From Desulfovibrionaceae bacterium (lineage in GTDB: Bacteria; Desulfobacterota; Desulfovibrionia; Desulfovibrionales; Desulfovibrionaceae), in NCBI GenBank assembly GCA_015233395.1, contig JADFXV010000009.1, positions 1 through 64,000 of the forward strand: DNA of 64,000 bases, written 5' to 3'. This document shows, one piece after another, positions 39,095 through 47,989 of the stretch (position 1 is its first letter; every line of letters starts with the position of its first letter). The notes beneath the pieces are model-generated. The model did not search any database. It had not been told where the DNA came from and saw only the letters and a list, made by a program, of their open reading frames with translations. A program made the translations under genes and the position numbers.

Positions 39095-39859
39095 CTACTT
39101 CTTAAGCGCCGCCAGGCGTTCGGCGAGCGAGGCCGAGCCCGCCGGTTTTTCGCCGGCCGCGTCGCGCAGGGCCTGGGCGATGAGCGGGTCTTCGTCGTGC
39201 GCGGGCGGGGTGAGCAGGACGGCTTTTTCCTTGTGCGCCGCCGCCTGGATTTCCAGTTCGTCCGCGCGTTTGTTCATGGCTTCCAGGGCCGTGCCCATGG
39301 CGCCGGCCTGTTTGGTGATTCCGGCCAGCATTTTGGCGCGCTCTTCCTGTTCGGCGGCCTTTTGGGCCTGGAGCTGGGCCGTGTTCATGCGGCGCTGGGC
39401 GTCGGTGAGGTTCGCGCGGGCGGTCTTGAGGCGTTCGGAGGCGGTTTTCACGGCGCTGTTTAGGTCGTCGTAATAGCTTTTGGCTTCGCCAGCCTGTTTG
39501 GCCTCGCGCTCGACCTTGGGCAGCATGTCTTCCAGATCGGCCACGAGTTTGGCCAGCGAGGCTTCGATCGCGGCCTTCCGGGCCGGGTCGGCCTCCTGGT
39601 CCAGTTGGGCCTGGAGACGTTCGGCGGCGGTCACGCGCAGGTCGTAATTCTTTTTGATTTCCCCGGCTTCCTTGATTTCGCGGTCGTAATCGTTTTTGGC
39701 CTCGACCATCTGGCGGGTCATCTTGGTGAGCGCCTCGTCGAGCTGGCCGATTTCGGCCTCCGAGGCCCCGGCCGGGTCGAACTGCACGAGCATCTGCATG
39801 AATCCGGTCTGGACGTCCTCGGCTTTGGTCAGGGCGAAGTGTTTCAGGAAATCGAACAT
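39095..39859 (-). CDS. Coiled-coil protein, possibly PspA/YjfJ-like
   Basis: A 254-aa, almost entirely helical protein with long coiled-coil segments (RLQAQLDQEADPARKAAIEA, RLKTARANLTDAQRRMNTAQ) and no signal peptide or TM, starting MFDFLKHFALTKAEDVQTGF. By shape it resembles PspA/IM30 proteins. Its position next to a DUF2491 (YjfK) gene recalls the E. coli yjfI-yjfM cluster, where YjfJ is PspA-like. That assignment is an inference from context, not from motifs. Confidence 0.6.
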   Translation of the reverse strand: MFDFLKHFALTKAEDVQTGFMQMLVQFDPAGASEAEIGQLDEALTKMTRQMVEAKNDYDREIKEAGEIKKNYDLRVTAAERLQAQLDQEADPARKAAIEASLAKLVADLEDMLPKVEREAKQAGEAKSYYDDLNSAVKTASERLKTARANLTDAQRRMNTAQLQAQKAAEQEERAKMLAGITKQAGAMGTALEAMNKRADELEIQAAAHKEKAVLLTPPAHDEDPLIAQALRDAAGEKPAGSASLAERLAALKK

Positions 39860-39878
39860 GGCTGTCTCCTTGATATGA

Positions 39879-40904
39879 TTATGTTTTCGATTTGCGCAGG
39901 ATAAGCAGGCCGCCGGCGGCCACGCCGATGACGCCGATCACGGCCAGGGCGGTCCAGCCCGAGCCCGCCTTCGGCTCCTCCGGGGTTTCCTTGACCACGG
40001 CGTCGGCGGCGTAGGCCATGGAGGGATCGAGTCCTTCGGGAATGCTTCCGGGTTTGACGGGCGCGCCCTCTTTGCGCATCTGGTCGATTTTGGCGTCCAT
40101 TTCGACCAGTTGCTTTTTCAGGTCGGCATTGCTCTGGGCGAGCTTGTCCGCTTCCTGGCGCCAGGCCTGCACGCCCGGATCGTTCTGGTTGTTGTAGTAG
40201 AAATTGTTCCCGTTCGTGTGGCTGAGCAGCATCCACAGGAACATGGCGTCCCAGAAGCCGAACGAGGGATAGCTCATGTAGGCGTAGGACGGCGCGCGCC
40301 AGCCCAGGCCGGAATAGTAGCGGTCGCGGTCGGCGCGGTAATCGGAATAATTGGACCAGGTGCGGCCGGGACTCGCCTGGGGTTGTCCCGCCGCGCCCGC
40401 CGGATTGCCGGTCTTGCCGAACTTGGCGTTATAGTCGTTGTAGGAGGCGAGCGACGACTGCTTCCGGATGCCCGAGGCCCCGGCCGTGGAGAAGGACGAC
40501 CCCTGCGTCGCGGTTGCGGTCTGGGACTTGGCCGCAACGCCCGAGGAATTCGACCAGGTCGAGCCCGATTGGCCCGAAGATGCAGCGCTCCCCGTGGCGG
40601 GCGGACCGGAAACGGCCGTTCCCGAGGAACTCGACCAGCCGGATTGGCCGGACTGGCCGGATTGGCCGGATTGGCCGGATTGGCCGGAAGAGCTTGTTCC
40701 GGGACCGAAGGGCTTGGAGGTCGTCGAGCCGCTCGAACTGCTCCAGGAGCCGGACGACGAGGGGCGCGAACTCGATCCGGAACTGAACGAACTGCGCGAC
40801 CCGCCGCCCCCGCCGGACGAGCTTTTGGCCGCGGCGAAATCGGCCAGCCCGCAAGCGGCGACAAGAAGCCCGGCCAGGGCCAGGACGTAAACGGTGCGTT
40901 TCAT
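39879..40904 (-). CDS. Low-complexity exported membrane protein with (SGQ)n repeat
   Basis: About 341 aa: a signal sequence with a possible lipobox (ALAGLLVAACGLADF), a Ser/Gly-rich region (residues about 25-150) with a run of SGQ triplets, and a central Trp/Tyr-containing part (WRAPSYAYMSYPSFGFWDAM). A coiled-coil stretch (ADKLAQSNADLKKQLVEMDA) follows, and a C-terminal TM ends in ILRKSKT. The (SGQ)n run is encoded by a 9-bp tandem repeat at 40638-40690. ATG at 40904 was preferred to 40910 for better GGAG spacing. It lies between the YjfK-like and PspA-like genes. Function unknown. Confidence 0.7.
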   Translation of the reverse strand: MKRTVYVLALAGLLVAACGLADFAAAKSSSGGGGGSRSSFSSGSSSRPSSSGSWSSSSGSTTSKPFGPGTSSSGQSGQSGQSGQSGQSGWSSSSGTAVSGPPATGSAASSGQSGSTWSNSSGVAAKSQTATATQGSSFSTAGASGIRKQSSLASYNDYNAKFGKTGNPAGAAGQPQASPGRTWSNYSDYRADRDRYYSGLGWRAPSYAYMSYPSFGFWDAMFLWMLLSHTNGNNFYYNNQNDPGVQAWRQEADKLAQSNADLKKQLVEMDAKIDQMRKEGAPVKPGSIPEGLDPSMAYAADAVVKETPEEPKAGSGWTALAVIGVIGVAAGGLLILRKSKT

Positions 40905-40917
40905 AAACATTTCTCCG

Positions 40918-41589
40918 TCAATATACGTTCAGGGAAGGCAGGGGGATGTCCACGCCGATCCAGGCGCGTATCAACGCACTTTCCGGGGCGCTTTCCGGGG
41001 CGCTTTCGGGGGCGCCGCCCAGCGCGGCGTCCGCGGTGAGCAGGCAGTATTCGCGGACCTCGCCGGCTTCACGGGAATAGAGCATCATCTTGTGCTCGAC
41101 GACCCGGGGCGGGGCCTTGGGGTCGGCATAGATCGTTTCCGTCAGGGCCACGGGCTCGGCCTGAGCGCCGTCGCCCCAATCGCGCCCGTAGGTTTTGCCG
41201 TTGGGCGCGTTCAGGTCCGGGCCGCCGATCAGCCCGCGCTCGCCGAGCCAGGTCTCCCAGTCGCCCTCGGACTGGGGATAGATCTCTTGGGCGAGGTGGA
41301 AGAGCGTCGCGTCGTTGACCGTCAGGTCCGCGCCGCAGTTGAACTGGACCAGGTAGGCGTCCTCGCCCGAACGCGCGTACGCCCGCACGATGACCAGGCC
41401 GAAGACGTTGGAAGCGGACACCGCGCCGGCCACCAGATCCCCGACGGGCAAAGGCACGGTCAGGTCCGCGCCGTCAAACAGCAAAGCCTGGGCCGGATCG
41501 ACGCTGATGATCGCGCCCGGGCGCAAATCCAGGGGCAATTTGGGATAGCCCGGGTCCTTGCCGTCGCCTCTGAGTTTTTCCCAAAACAT
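40918..41589 (-). CDS. DUF2491 (YjfK-like) protein
   Basis: A 223-aa protein starting MFWEKLRGDGKDPGYPKLPL. It has the family-like blocks RPGAIISVDPAQALLFDGAD, YLVQFNCGADLTVNDATLFH and EIYPQSEGDWETWLGERGLI with an ETIYAD-x-EHKMMLYSRE ending. AGAGGA precedes the ATG at 41589. Near the C-terminus, ESAPESAPESA is encoded by a 12-bp tandem repeat (40976-41020). It heads a minus-strand cluster with the two genes downstream. In enterobacteria YjfK belongs to an uncharacterised envelope-associated cluster. Confidence 0.7.
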   Translation of the reverse strand: MFWEKLRGDGKDPGYPKLPLDLRPGAIISVDPAQALLFDGADLTVPLPVGDLVAGAVSASNVFGLVIVRAYARSGEDAYLVQFNCGADLTVNDATLFHLAQEIYPQSEGDWETWLGERGLIGGPDLNAPNGKTYGRDWGDGAQAEPVALTETIYADPKAPPRVVEHKMMLYSREAGEVREYCLLTADAALGGAPESAPESAPESALIRAWIGVDIPLPSLNVY

Positions 41590-41882
41590 AAACGTCCTCT
41601 CGGATTGCGCGAGTTGTGCGGGTTGGGGTTGCGAACCGGCGGACGAACCGCCAGGGAGGCTTATAGTCCGTCGGCCCTCCGAAAGAAAGCCTCTTGGGGG
41701 CGCGTCCGTCGCCGGCGCCGCAATGTCACACGCCGCCAAGCCAAAAGACGGCGAAGCAAGTACATAATGCCTGCCCAGGCAATGTCCATACCCTGAAAAA
41801 CGCCGGGCGGCATGCGCGCCCCCCTTTTCATCGGCGCGTTTTTATGGGACAAGGCGGCATCGACGCAAAGGAGTTGACGAGG

Positions 41883-42326
41883 ATGGCCAAGCTCAATTGG
41901 AATCCGTGGGCCGGCATGGACGAAGTCAAGGACGAACTGGGCAGGATCATTTCCCAGGCCTCCGGCAGGCCGGTCAAACGCGTCTCGGAATCCGGATATC
42001 TTTGGACCCCGGCGGCGGACGTGCTCGAAACGCCCGTAGCGATCGTCATCCGGGTGGAACTGGCCGGAGTCGAACGCGAAGACGTGGTCGTCGAGGCCAG
42101 AGGACAATCGGTCTGGGTCTTCGGCGAACGCCGTTTCGACAAAGATCCCCACGGCGGCGTCTACCAAGCCCTGGAGCGTTCATACGGCCCGTTCGCCCGC
42201 CGCTTTGCGCTGTGCGAAGACGCGGACCGCCAGGGCATCGGCGCGACCTTCGCGGGCGGCCTGCTGGAAATCGTCATCCCCAAGATGCGCCCGAAAGCCG
42301 CAAAACGCCGCATCCCCATCGAATAG
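41883..42326 (+). CDS. Small heat-shock protein, Hsp20/alpha-crystallin family
   Basis: A 147-aa holdase-type chaperone. The alpha-crystallin domain spans about residues 38-135 (WTPAADVLETPVAIVIRVEL, VEREDVVVEARGQSVWVFGE, ALERSYGPFARRFALCEDAD) and ends in the I-x-I-like tail RRIPIE. AAAGGAG precedes the ATG at 41883. An upstream in-frame ATG (MGQGG) is possible. It is 44 bp upstream of ispG. Confidence 0.85.
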   Translation: MAKLNWNPWAGMDEVKDELGRIISQASGRPVKRVSESGYLWTPAADVLETPVAIVIRVELAGVEREDVVVEARGQSVWVFGERRFDKDPHGGVYQALERSYGPFARRFALCEDADRQGIGATFAGGLLEIVIPKMRPKAAKRRIPIE

Positions 42327-42370
42327 GACGCGCATATCGCCGGGGCGCCGTCCCGGCCCGCGAAGCCAGC

Positions 42371-43462
42371 ATGTCAAGCCCCGATTGCCGCCACGGCGCT
42401 CCGAAACGCCGCCAGACCAAACCCGTCCGCCTGGGCGGCCTGGTCATCGGCGCAGGCAGCCCCATCCGGGTGCAGTCGATGACCAATACCGACACCCGGG
42501 ACGCGGCCGCGACCATCGGCCAAATCAAAGCCCTGGCCGAGGCCGGTTGCGAAATCGTACGCCTGGCTGTGCTCGACGACAAGGCCGCGAGCGCCCTGCC
42601 CGAAATCAAACGCGCAAGCCCCGTGCCGCTGGTGGCCGACATCCACTTCGACCACCGGCTGGCCCTGGCCGCGGCCGAGGCCGGAATCGACGGACTGCGC
42701 CTGAACCCCGGCAACATCGGCGGCGTGGACGCCGTGGACAAGGTGGTGCGGGCGGCCAAACAGCGCGGCATCCCCATCCGCATCGGCGTCAACAGCGGCT
42801 CGGTGGAAAAAGACCTGCTCGCGCGCTTCGGCGGCCCGACCCCGGAAGCCATGGTCGCAAGCGCCCTGGGACACGTGCGCCTGCTCGAAGAACGGGGCTT
42901 TGACCAAATCAAGATTTCTCTGAAATCCTCAAACGTGCCCGACACAGTGGCCGCTTACGGCCTGCTCGCCCTGCAGTGCGACTACCCGCTGCACATCGGC
43001 GTCACCGAAGCCGGAACGCCGGCCCGGGGCGCGGTCAAATCCGGCGTGGGACTCGGCATCCTGCTCTACCAAGGCCTTGGCGACACGCTGCGAGTCTCGC
43101 TCACCGGCGACCCGCTGCTGGAAATGCCCGTGGCCTGGGAAATCCTGCGCTCGCTGCACATCCGGGCGCGCGGCCCGGAAATTGTCTCCTGCCCGACCTG
43201 CGGCCGCACCGAAATCGACCTGGCCGGCCTGGCCGAAGCGGTTGAAACCAGACTGCGCGGCGTATCGCGCGTATTCAAAGTCGCGGTCATGGGCTGCGTG
43301 GTCAACGGACCCGGCGAGGCGCGCGAAGCCGATATCGGCATCGCCGGAGGCCGCGACTGCGCCGTCGTCTTCCGCAAAGGCGAAGTGCTGCGCAAAATCC
43401 GGGGCGAAGCCAATATCATCCCGGAATTCATGACCGAACTGGAGAAATATTTGGGCGGATGA
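42371..43462 (+). CDS. ispG: 4-hydroxy-3-methylbut-2-enyl-diphosphate synthase
   Basis: [4Fe-4S] enzyme of the MEP isoprenoid pathway; ispDF for the same pathway is at 52774. The 363-aa protein has VQSMTNTDTRDAAATIGQIK, LVADIHFDHRLALAAAEAGI, LRLNPGNIGG, the cluster cysteines in SCPTCGRTEIDL and VMGCVVNGPGEAREADIGIA. ATG at 42371 gives a standard length. Confidence 0.96.
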   Translation: MSSPDCRHGAPKRRQTKPVRLGGLVIGAGSPIRVQSMTNTDTRDAAATIGQIKALAEAGCEIVRLAVLDDKAASALPEIKRASPVPLVADIHFDHRLALAAAEAGIDGLRLNPGNIGGVDAVDKVVRAAKQRGIPIRIGVNSGSVEKDLLARFGGPTPEAMVASALGHVRLLEERGFDQIKISLKSSNVPDTVAAYGLLALQCDYPLHIGVTEAGTPARGAVKSGVGLGILLYQGLGDTLRVSLTGDPLLEMPVAWEILRSLHIRARGPEIVSCPTCGRTEIDLAGLAEAVETRLRGVSRVFKVAVMGCVVNGPGEAREADIGIAGGRDCAVVFRKGEVLRKIRGEANIIPEFMTELEKYLGG

Positions 43463-43501
43463 ACGCCCCCGGACCTCCTCGGCAAGGGGGGAAACTATGT
43501 C

Positions 43502-43582
43502 ATATAATTGTAAAAGTTTTTAGGGGAAGGGGGTTTGGGGGAAACCCCTTTTGTTCACAAAAGGGGTTTCCCCCAAATTCGA
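43502..43582. repeat. Family-A intergenic repeat
   Basis: GTAAAAGTTTTTAGGGG then TGGGGGAAACCCC and its complement around TTTTGTTCACAAAA, ending in CCCCCAAATTC. It fills the ispG-proS gap. Confidence 0.75.
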
Positions 43583-43630
43583 CTCCCTCCCCCTCCACTC
43601 CACCACCGCACGCCACAAAAAGGATTCGCC

Positions 43631-45352
43631 ATGAAATTATCCGCGTACTACGCTCCCACGCTCAAGGAAGATCCCGCCGAGGCGGATGTGGTCAGCCACA
43701 AGTTATTGACCCGGGCCGGGATGATCCGCAAGTTGACTTCGGGCATCTACACGTTTTTGCCGTTGGGGCTTCGGGCGCTCAACAAGGCAGCGAAGATCGT
43801 GCGCGAGGAGATGGACCGGGCCGGGGCGCTTGAGATTCTCATGCCGGCGGTGCAGCCGGCGGATTTGTGGCGCGAGACCGGGCGTTGGGAGGTCTACGGC
43901 AAGGAGCTTTTGCGGTTCAAGGACCGTCACGACCGCGATTATTGCCTCGGGCCGACGCACGAGGAGGTGGTGACCGACCTGCTTCGCGGCGAGATCAAGA
44001 GTTACCGGCAGTTGCCGCTCAACGTCTATCAGATCCAGACCAAGTTCCGCGACGAAATCAGGCCCCGGTTCGGACTGATGCGCGGCCGCGAGTTCGTGAT
44101 GAAGGACGGCTATTCCTTCGACAAGGACGAGGACGGCGCAAACGCCGCCTACCAGGCGATGTACGCGGCCTATGGGCGCATTTTTACGCGTCTGGGGCTG
44201 GAATTTCGCGCCGTCGAGGCCGATTCCGGGGCCATCGGCGGCAGTTTTTCACACGAGTTCATGGTGTTGGCCGAGACCGGCGAGGACACCATCGCGGCTT
44301 GTCCGAAATGCAGCTACGGCGCCAACCTGGAAAAGGCCCAGGTGATGTGCGCCTTGCCCATGGCGAGCGGAGACGCGGGCAAGGTGGAGGAGGTGGCGAC
44401 TCCGGGGGTGAAAACCATTGCTGAAGTGGCGGCTTTTTTGAATGTCGGCCCGGAAGAGATTTTCAAGACCCTGCTTTTCATCGCCGACGGCAAGCGCGTC
44501 GCGGCTTTGGTGCGCGGCGACCGCGACATCAACGAGGTCAAGCTCAAGAATTTTCTCGGCGCTTCGGAACTGGCTCTGGCCGCGCCCGAGGAGGTCGAGG
44601 CCGCGACCGGCGCGCCGGCCGGGTTCGCCGGGCCGGTCGGGCTTGGCGTGGACACGATTTACGCCGACCAGGAGCTGTGCGCCGGGCTGGAGTGGATTTG
44701 CGGGGCCAACAAGGCGGACACGCATTTGCGCCGCGTCAACCTCAAGCGCGACGTCGGGCTGACCGGGTTCGCCGATTTGCGTAGCGTCGCCGAGGGCGAC
44801 CGGTGTCCCGGCTGCGGCGAACAGCTCACGCTGCGCCGGGGCATCGAGGTCGGCCACGTGTTCAAGCTCGGAACCAAGTATTCCGAGTCCATGAAAGCGC
44901 TGTTTCTCGACGAAACCGGGGTCGAGCGGCCGATGATCATGGGTTGCTACGGCATCGGGGTGTCGCGCATCGTGGCTGCGGCCGTCGAGCAGAACCACGA
45001 CGAGAACGGCATCCTCTGGCCGCCGTCCATCGCGCCGTTCGAGGCGGTCGTCGTCGATCTTTCCGGCAAGGACGAGGCCGCCAAAGCCAAGGCGGCGGAG
45101 ATTTACGAAATGCTCAAAACGCTCGACGTGGAGACGGTTTTGGACGACCGCGACGAACGTCCGGGCAGCAAATTCAAGGACGCGGACCTGATGGGTTTTC
45201 CCTTGCAGCTCGTGGTCGGCGGCAAGGGCCTCTCTCGCGGCGTCGTCGAGGCCAAGGACCGGCGCACGGGCGTGAAAAGCGAACTGCCGGTCGAGGGTTT
45301 CGCGGCGGCGTTTGAGGCCTGGCGGGACACGGTGCGGAAGGGGTGGGAATAG
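43631..45352 (+). CDS. proS: Prolyl-tRNA synthetase (bacterial type with editing domain)
   Basis: Charges tRNA-Pro and clears Ala-tRNA-Pro. The 573-aa class II protein has [20 protein letters not shown], motif 2 ([20 protein letters not shown] and [11 protein letters not shown]), the INS editing insertion (residues about 225-385, [20 protein letters not shown]), motif 3 ([20 protein letters not shown]) and the C-terminal anticodon-binding domain. AAAAAGGA precedes the ATG. Confidence 0.97.
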   Translation: MKLSAYYAPTLKEDPAEADVVSHKLLTRAGMIRKLTSGIYTFLPLGLRALNKAAKIVREEMDRAGALEILMPAVQPADLWRETGRWEVYGKELLRFKDRHDRDYCLGPTHEEVVTDLLRGEIKSYRQLPLNVYQIQTKFRDEIRPRFGLMRGREFVMKDGYSFDKDEDGANAAYQAMYAAYGRIFTRLGLEFRAVEADSGAIGGSFSHEFMVLAETGEDTIAACPKCSYGANLEKAQVMCALPMASGDAGKVEEVATPGVKTIAEVAAFLNVGPEEIFKTLLFIADGKRVAALVRGDRDINEVKLKNFLGASELALAAPEEVEAATGAPAGFAGPVGLGVDTIYADQELCAGLEWICGANKADTHLRRVNLKRDVGLTGFADLRSVAEGDRCPGCGEQLTLRRGIEVGHVFKLGTKYSESMKALFLDETGVERPMIMGCYGIGVSRIVAAAVEQNHDENGILWPPSIAPFEAVVVDLSGKDEAAKAKAAEIYEMLKTLDVETVLDDRDERPGSKFKDADLMGFPLQLVVGGKGLSRGVVEAKDRRTGVKSELPVEGFAAAFEAWRDTVRKGWE

Positions 45353-45358
45353 CGGCCC

Positions 45359-46753
45359 ATGCCCCACATTTTCGAAGTCCGCGATCTCGCCCGGGCGCTC
45401 AAAAACGTCCTTGAGGGGCAATTTCCCTTCGTGTTCGTGCGCGGGCAGGTGTCGAACCTGTCCAAGCCCGCCTCCGGGCACATCTATTTCACGCTCAAGG
45501 ACGACGAGGCCGCGCTGGCGGTGGTCTGGTTCAAGGGCTCACGGGCGGCGACGGGCGGGGGCTTTGATCCCGTCACCGGCGAGGTGTTCGAGGACGGCGG
45601 GGCGGGCGGCGCCGGGCGAGCTCTCGAACTGGCCGACGGCCAGGAAGCCCTGTGCGGCGGCCGGATCACCTATTATCCGCCGCGCGGGACCTGCCAGCTG
45701 GTGGCCGAGGTGGTCCAGGACCTGGGCCAGGGCCAGCTGTACCTGCGCTTCGAGGCCTTGCGGCGCGAGCTGGCGGCCAAGGGCTATTTCGACGCCTCGC
45801 GCAAGCGGGCGCTGCCCTATCATCCGGCGCGCGCGGCCGTGGTCACCTCGCCCACGGGCGCGGCCGTGCGCGATTTCATCCGCGTGGCCCGGGTTCGCGG
45901 GTATGGCTGCGAGGTGCGCGTCTACCCCACGCCGGTGCAGGGCGAGGCCGCGCCGGCGGCGATCGCCTCGGCGATCGAGGCGGCCAACGCCGGCGGCTGG
46001 GCCGATATTCTGGTCCTGATCCGGGGCGGCGGCTCGATCGAAGATCTATGGGCCTTCAACACTCTGGAAGTGGCCGAGGCGATTTTCCGCTCGCGCCTGC
46101 CGGTCATCTGCGGCGTGGGCCACGAGGTGGACACGACCATCGCCGACCTGGTCGCGGACGTGCGCGCGGCCACGCCCTCGCACGCCGCCCAGATCGTCTG
46201 GCCGGAACGCGAGACTCTGATCCAGACCGTGGACGAGGCCGAAACAGCGCTGACGCGCGCGGCAGGCATTTGGCTGGCGCTCAAGTCCCAGTCCCTGTCG
46301 CGCCTCGAAACCCGGCTGGCCTGGCTCTCGCCCCAAGCGCGGCTCTCGCGGCTGGCCGAGACCCTGACCTCGCTGTCCGGCAGGCTGCATGCCGCCTTCC
46401 AGCGGACATTGTCCGACAGCGAACGCATCCTGGCCAATCTGGAAACGCGTCTGGCGGCCCGCTTTAGTCCCGAGGCCCTGGCCGCGCGCGCGCGCGCGCT
46501 CGACGCGCTGACGCGCGAGCTTGCCAAGGCCATGGCGCATTTCCTGCTCGCCAAGCAGTCCGGCCTGGATCTGCTTGAAGCGCGCCTCACCGCGCTCAAT
46601 CCCCATGGACCGCTGGCGCGCGGCTACAGCCTCGTGACCGTGTCGCGCACCGGCAAGCTCTTGCGCGGACCGGCCGAAGTCGAACCGGGCGACGCGCTGG
46701 CCATCGACGCCAAGCACGGCCGGGTGACGGCCGTGGTCGCGCCCGACGCGTAG
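45359..46753 (+). CDS. xseA: Exodeoxyribonuclease VII large subunit
   Basis: Degrades single-stranded DNA with the small subunit XseB. The 464-aa protein has the N-terminal OB-fold (FVFVRGQVSNLSKPASGHIY, FTLKDDEAALAVVWF with a Gly-rich insertion after it), the catalytic region (VVTSPTGAAVRDFIRVARVR, RGGGSIEDLWAFNTLEVAEA, GVGHEVDTTIADLVADVRAA) and the long coiled-coil C-terminus. It starts 6 bp after proS. No xseB-like frame follows. Confidence 0.94.
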   Translation: MPHIFEVRDLARALKNVLEGQFPFVFVRGQVSNLSKPASGHIYFTLKDDEAALAVVWFKGSRAATGGGFDPVTGEVFEDGGAGGAGRALELADGQEALCGGRITYYPPRGTCQLVAEVVQDLGQGQLYLRFEALRRELAAKGYFDASRKRALPYHPARAAVVTSPTGAAVRDFIRVARVRGYGCEVRVYPTPVQGEAAPAAIASAIEAANAGGWADILVLIRGGGSIEDLWAFNTLEVAEAIFRSRLPVICGVGHEVDTTIADLVADVRAATPSHAAQIVWPERETLIQTVDEAETALTRAAGIWLALKSQSLSRLETRLAWLSPQARLSRLAETLTSLSGRLHAAFQRTLSDSERILANLETRLAARFSPEALAARARALDALTRELAKAMAHFLLAKQSGLDLLEARLTALNPHGPLARGYSLVTVSRTGKLLRGPAEVEPGDALAIDAKHGRVTAVVAPDA

Positions 46754-46984
46754 CGCTCGGCGATACCCCGGCCCCGCCTCGTTCCCGTCCGCCTTCCGCA
46801 TTTCTCCAGACTCGCCATCCTTTTGACGCCAGGCTCGGCGCGGCCTACCGGAAAAGCCGTTTGAATCCGGACGGTTAAACAACACGAGACGGCTTCTTGC
46901 CCTCCAGGAGAATAATTTATTATTTCAGTGTGTTGTCTCGATATCCAAAACTGAACCATCCGATATATCAAACGAATTTCATGA

Positions 46985-47000
46985 CGGAACGGATATTGCT
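46985..47000 (+). promoter_or_regulatory. Sigma54-type (-24/-12) promoter for the NlpC/P60 gene
   Basis: CGGAACGGATATTGCT: GG at 46986-46987 and GC at 46998-46999, exactly 10 bases apart, with TTGCT matching the -12 half. Predicted start near 47011 gives a 19-nt leader. Upstream AT-rich DNA holds CAACAC and GTGTTG in inverted orientation (about 46876-46934), which might be activator sites. Confidence 0.6.
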
Positions 47001-47029
47001 GCTCCTTGGAAAAAACTCCGGATAAGGCC

Positions 47030-47926
47030 ATGTCCTACGATGTAGCGGGTATGCTGCAATATATGCGGGAACGCCAGGTGAACGCGTTGTCCGGCCAAGC
47101 GCAAAGCGCGCCGCGCGCCGCGCCGGGCGCCGATTTTTCCGGGGCGCTCGACGCCGCTCACGACAAGGCCGTGCTCTCGGCCCTGATGCCGGACCCGAAC
47201 GCGCCCGCCTTCAACGAACGGCGCTTCGCCTTCGACCCAAGCCGGATCCGGCTGCCGGTGGACAAAAGCCTGCGCCATCCCGACGCGCCGCCGGACGAAG
47301 CGACGCCTCGCGCCGCCGCCATCGCAAACGCCGCCGAGACGGCCGCCTGCCGCGAGATGCAAGACGAGGCCGCGCTCCCAGGCCAGCCGAGCGCCATGAC
47401 TGCGGCGGAAGAGTCGCGCCTGGCTACCCAGGCCCAAAACGACCTCGCCGCCATCGCCCGCCACAACGCGAAACTCCCGATCGCCGGCAAGAGCCGGGCA
47501 GGCTTACCCGAACCCGAACGCATCAAAGACCTCGACCCGCTCCAAAGTCAAAATCAACCCCCGGCCGAACGACTCCTCGGCGCCGCCCAATCGCTGCTGG
47601 GCAAACCCTACCGCAGCGGCGGCGAATCGCCCCGGGCGGGCTTTGACTGCTCCGGCTTCACCAGCTACGTCTACGGCAAAATGGGCCTGGAACTGCCGCG
47701 CAATTCCCGCCAGCAATTCGCCGAGGGACGCGAAATAGCGCCCTCGGAACTCAAAAAAGGCGACCTTGTCTTCTTCGGGAGCAAAAAACACATCTCACAC
47801 GTCGGCATCTACGCCGGCGACGGCAAGTTCATCCACAGCGGCAGCGAATCCGGACACGTCAAAATCAGCGACCTCTCAGACCCCTACTGGAAAAACCGCC
47901 TGGCCGGCTGCCGCAGACTATTGTGA
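47030..47926 (+). CDS. NlpC/P60 cysteine peptidase without a signal peptide
   Basis: A 298-aa protein. The C-terminal ~120 residues form an NlpC/P60 domain with the catalytic Cys in GFDCSGFTSYVYGKMGLELP, His in HISHVGIYAGDGKFIHSGSE and the family block LPRNSRQQFAEGREI. The N-terminal ~170 residues are soluble and low in structure (MSYDVAGMLQYMRERQVNAL, Ala/Pro-rich) with no hydrophobic export signal. A peptidoglycan endopeptidase is expected, but how it leaves the cytoplasm is unclear. The sigma54-type promoter upstream hints at flagellar or stress control. An in-frame TTG at 47006 would start before the predicted transcript. Confidence 0.8.
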   Translation: MSYDVAGMLQYMRERQVNALSGQAQSAPRAAPGADFSGALDAAHDKAVLSALMPDPNAPAFNERRFAFDPSRIRLPVDKSLRHPDAPPDEATPRAAAIANAAETAACREMQDEAALPGQPSAMTAAEESRLATQAQNDLAAIARHNAKLPIAGKSRAGLPEPERIKDLDPLQSQNQPPAERLLGAAQSLLGKPYRSGGESPRAGFDCSGFTSYVYGKMGLELPRNSRQQFAEGREIAPSELKKGDLVFFGSKKHISHVGIYAGDGKFIHSGSESGHVKISDLSDPYWKNRLAGCRRLL

Positions 47927-47935
47927 GGGGAGAGG

Positions 47936-47989
47936 AGAGGAGACCAGGGGCAAGGCGCCCTTTAGGGCGCCTTGCCCCTGGTCTCCTCT
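47936..47989. terminator. 25-bp perfect hairpin containing the stop codon of the minus-strand gene
   Basis: Arms AGAGGAGACCAGGGGCAAGG plus CGCCC, with exact complement, around the loop TTTA. The loop supplies the TAA stop of the isochorismatase-like gene, whose last eight codons form one arm. It lies directly after the NlpC/P60 stop and may terminate both genes. The CCAGGGGC core resembles family B. Confidence 0.8.
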
